In this document: piece after piece, positions 62,571 through 64,000 of the stretch | Position numbering within the stretch: position 1 is the first letter of the stretch | How the letters are laid out: every line of letters begins with the position of its first letter | Made by a program: the position numbers and the translations under genes | Notes under the pieces: model-generated | Seen by the model: the letters and a program-made list of their open reading frames with translations, nothing else | Database searches by the model: none | Told to the model about the DNA's origin: nothing | Source of the DNA: JAKAVN01 sp963734845 | GTDB lineage: Bacteria; Desulfobacterota; Binatia; Binatales; Binataceae | DNA length: 64,000 nucleotides | Assembly (NCBI GenBank): GCA_963734845.1 | Contig: CAVTIS010000015.1 | Coordinates: 50,176 to 114,175 of the forward strand | Reading direction: 5' to 3'

Positions 62571-62863
62571 TCATGCGGGCCGGGAGTACTTGGGGGATCT
62601 CGCGGCGTGGCTCATATCGGCATTGGCGGCGGCCTCTCGGCCATGCACCCATCGATGGCGCAAAACGCGACCGCACACATCGGCCAGAGTGGAACCGATG
62701 CCGCTGGCGAGCGGGATGATGTCGTTGCCCATCGTCGCGTAGACTCATAGGCCACGACCGCGATTGACGCAAAGATTAGCGAGTACTCGGTCAGCGACTG
62801 GCCGCGTATGGTGCAAATCACGGATTCACGAGCGCGAATGTGCATCTTCGTCGCCGATTCCAT
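62571..62863 (-). pseudogene. Flp-type (type IVb) pilin remnant, frameshifted
   Basis: From the ATG at 62863 the frame includes RGQSLTEYSLIFASIAVVAY, the conserved Flp pilin processing/TM motif (G before QSLTEYSL). The frame then degenerates, while the next frame reads YATMGNDIIPLASGIGSTL, the expected Flp C-terminus. A one-base deletion near 62745 explains the break. The shifted frame runs on to a stop at 62571. Confidence 0.6.
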
Positions 62864-63240
62864 TTCTCACTTGATTGAAGCTATATACTTTGCTTCGTTT
62901 TGTCTAGCAAGTTGCGGAAAATGTTTTTGACGCTTAACAACATTAGTCCACGAGGGCCCTGTATTTGTATTAGTGTACCCTTCGCCGAAATCGGCTATTG
63001 CGGTCGTAGCAATGCAGTGGCGCGCTATTTTTCCCTGAGGCGCCGGTCGTCGGAGGCAATACATTCGACGAATCTGCTCTGCTGCTTTTCAGCCGACTGC
63101 TTCACCACCAAGGTCCACCGGAAAGTTCCGAGAGAGCACAAATCGGGCCGCGGATATTAACATCCTCTGGGGCGCCCTTCTCGGGTTCTCGTCCTTTCAG
63201 AACGGGTGTGCTGAAGTGACAGTCAAGCACGAGGGATCCG
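62864..63240. other. 377-bp gene-free stretch inside the element
   Basis: AT-richer DNA between the divergent pilin remnant and the SIR2 remnant. The two overlapping open frames here (minus 62867-63064, plus 62900-63160) lack ribosome-binding sites and any recognisable motif. It probably holds the promoters for both neighbours. Confidence 0.4.
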
Positions 63241-63600
63241 ATGGACCACGCAGAGACAAAAAAGGCACACAACGACCATAACGTTTACATCCTGGGCGCT
63301 GGTTTTGCGGCCGATGCGGGCCTACCGCTCATTTATGATTTTATGGAAAGGATGAGAGATGCCGCAGCGTGGCTTGCGGAGCAGGGCGGTCGCGACACGG
63401 AGGTAAATGCAATCGAGGAAGTGCTCGTTTTCAGGCATCGGGCGGCTGGGGCCGCATATCGCACTCCCCTTGATGTGGAGAACGTAGAAGAGCTGTTTAG
63501 TCTGGCGTCGGCGCGAGGGTCGGGGAAAAACTGGCTCAGAACATGAACGTCGCGATTGCCGCAACAATCGACTTCGCACTAGGGCTAGATCAGAAAGCGG
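63241..63600 (+). pseudogene. SIR2-like NAD-binding domain gene, frameshifted and truncated
   Basis: ATG at 63241. The first 95 codons encode HNVYILGAGFAADAGLPLIYDF, the GAGxSxxxGxP-like NAD site of SIR2-domain proteins, then PLDVENVEELFSLASA. The frame then breaks; the next frame continues EKLAQNMNVAIAATIDFA until about 63600, after which coding character is lost. SIR2-like proteins of this kind are often antiphage defence effectors. An indel near 63515 plus loss of the C-terminal part make this a remnant. Confidence 0.7.
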
Positions 63601-63817
63601 GCGCGGGAGCCACCCCCCCGATCCACCTTTCCGCGCCGCGCCGCGCCATCAGAGCGGCGGCGGACTGTGGGGACTTTTGTGGGGAGTCTCCACAAATACG
63701 GAATCGCTCAGTAGCAATCGCGGCCCGGTGCCGAAAGGGACAGCGCTCTTGCGGGACAGGCGTTTGATGCACACTGAGCGCTATCAAGTCATATCGGCGA
63801 AAAGGGCTATTCCACTA

Positions 63818-63864
63818 CTCACATGCAAGAGGTCCCAGGTTCGAGTCCAGGTGCGTCCACCAAA
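63818..63864 (+). repeat. attR: copy of the tRNA-Val 3' end
   Basis: 47 bp matching 60078-60124 with two mismatches. The change to CCAGG on the 3' side of the T-arm breaks the stem, and there is no tRNA 5' half, so it is not a tRNA gene. It marks the far boundary of the element. The remaining 136 bp to the window end show no gene I can support. Confidence 0.88.
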
Positions 63865-64000
63865 TTTCCCGCCTGAATTAAGCGTTTCGTTTCACATACA
63901 TTACTGACCGGGTCGTCTAGTGTGTCACTTCTGTGTCAGAACCCGGCGTTCTCTAAGACTCCCACAAGCGAGCCTCCCCCTCGGCCCGAGCGAACTCTGC

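Larger units (their letters stand above)
60078..63864. mobile_element. Decaying integrative element in tRNA-Val
   Basis: 3.8 kb bounded by 47-bp direct repeats of the tRNA 3' end. It holds a truncated tyrosine recombinase next to attL, a small minus-strand gene cluster, a Flp-pilin remnant and a SIR2-like remnant before attR. GC is visibly lower than the flanking chromosome. Several genes carry single-base frameshifts and the integrase lacks its catalytic end, so the element is probably immobile. Confidence 0.85.

Noticed and set aside
63590..63787. Minus-strand frame with a PQKSPQS-like segment, possibly an integrase tail
   Set aside because: The segment is too short and lacks HxxR and Tyr motifs; no evidence it joins the truncated integrase.
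63818..63864. Second tRNA-Val-like sequence
   Set aside because: Only the 3' half is present and the T-stem is mismatched, so it is an att site rather than a tRNA gene.

Overview
The window is about 64 kb of high-GC bacterial chromosome with dense, GC-rich genes on both strands. The order ffh-rpsP-khpA-rimM-trmD-(PF09936 methyltransferase)-...-rplS, the paired CaiB/BaiF CoA-transferases, an MMPL/RND exporter, a phosphotriesterase-family hydrolase and an LPS-type polysaccharide locus suggest a deltaproteobacteria-like Gram-negative lineage (Desulfobacterota or Binatota-like). That placement is inferred from gene content only; no 16S gene is present.

Layout. 1-1873: shikimate pathway, with the end of aroC, then aroK and aroB. 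1922-10454: MMPL exporter, a small excisionase-type HTH protein behind an AT-rich promoter region, a phosphotriesterase homologue, lspA-ileS and a Yip1-type membrane protein. 10738-14925: two adjacent class III CoA-transferases and ComM. 15069-20690: an RNA polymerase sigma factor, a membrane-spanning zinc-finger anti-sigma protein with an Ala/Lys-rich stalk and a YCF48-like C-terminal domain, and an RnfD-like membrane domain joined in frame to a DUF2330 exported protein. 20912-28030: the ffh/rpsP/rimM/trmD/rplS region, interrupted before rplS by small secreted proteins (a collagen-like lipoprotein, a beta-helix protein and a Cys-rich protein).

28148-38753 (minus strand): what looks like one long operon of a TPR lipoprotein, a LolA-like lipoprotein, a complete peptide/nickel-type ABC importer (SBP, two permeases, two ATPases) with an amidase gene inside it, and a bactofilin. 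38976-42770: APC permease, class V aminotransferase, FMN-binding protein and a phasin-like protein. 42816-54760 (minus strand): surface polysaccharide locus with a GT87-type mannosyltransferase, FemAB/GNAT-like enzymes, a NUDIX hydrolase, Wzm/Wzt, two GT-B glycosyltransferases, a Wzy/WaaL-like polymerase or ligase and a methyltransferase. 54920-59969: exported peroxiredoxin, ilvE, pcnB, a DHH phosphoesterase and a ferritin-like protein.

60045-63864: a tRNA-Val(CAC) gene with an integrated, decaying 3.7-kb element. The 3' 47 bp of the tRNA is repeated at the far end (att sites). The cargo includes a truncated tyrosine integrase, several small genes and a SIR2-like gene. At least four cargo genes carry single-base frameshifts, whereas I noticed none in the recognised genes of the rest of the window.

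The most interesting unexplained items are the sigma/anti-sigma-YCF48/RnfD-DUF2330 neighbourhood, with four exact copies of a 9-mer in front of the sigma gene; the in-frame RnfD-DUF2330 junction carrying its own Shine-Dalgarno; the catalytic/non-catalytic-looking CaiB pair; the duplicated leader block in the polysaccharide locus; and the tRNA-borne element with its SIR2 remnant.
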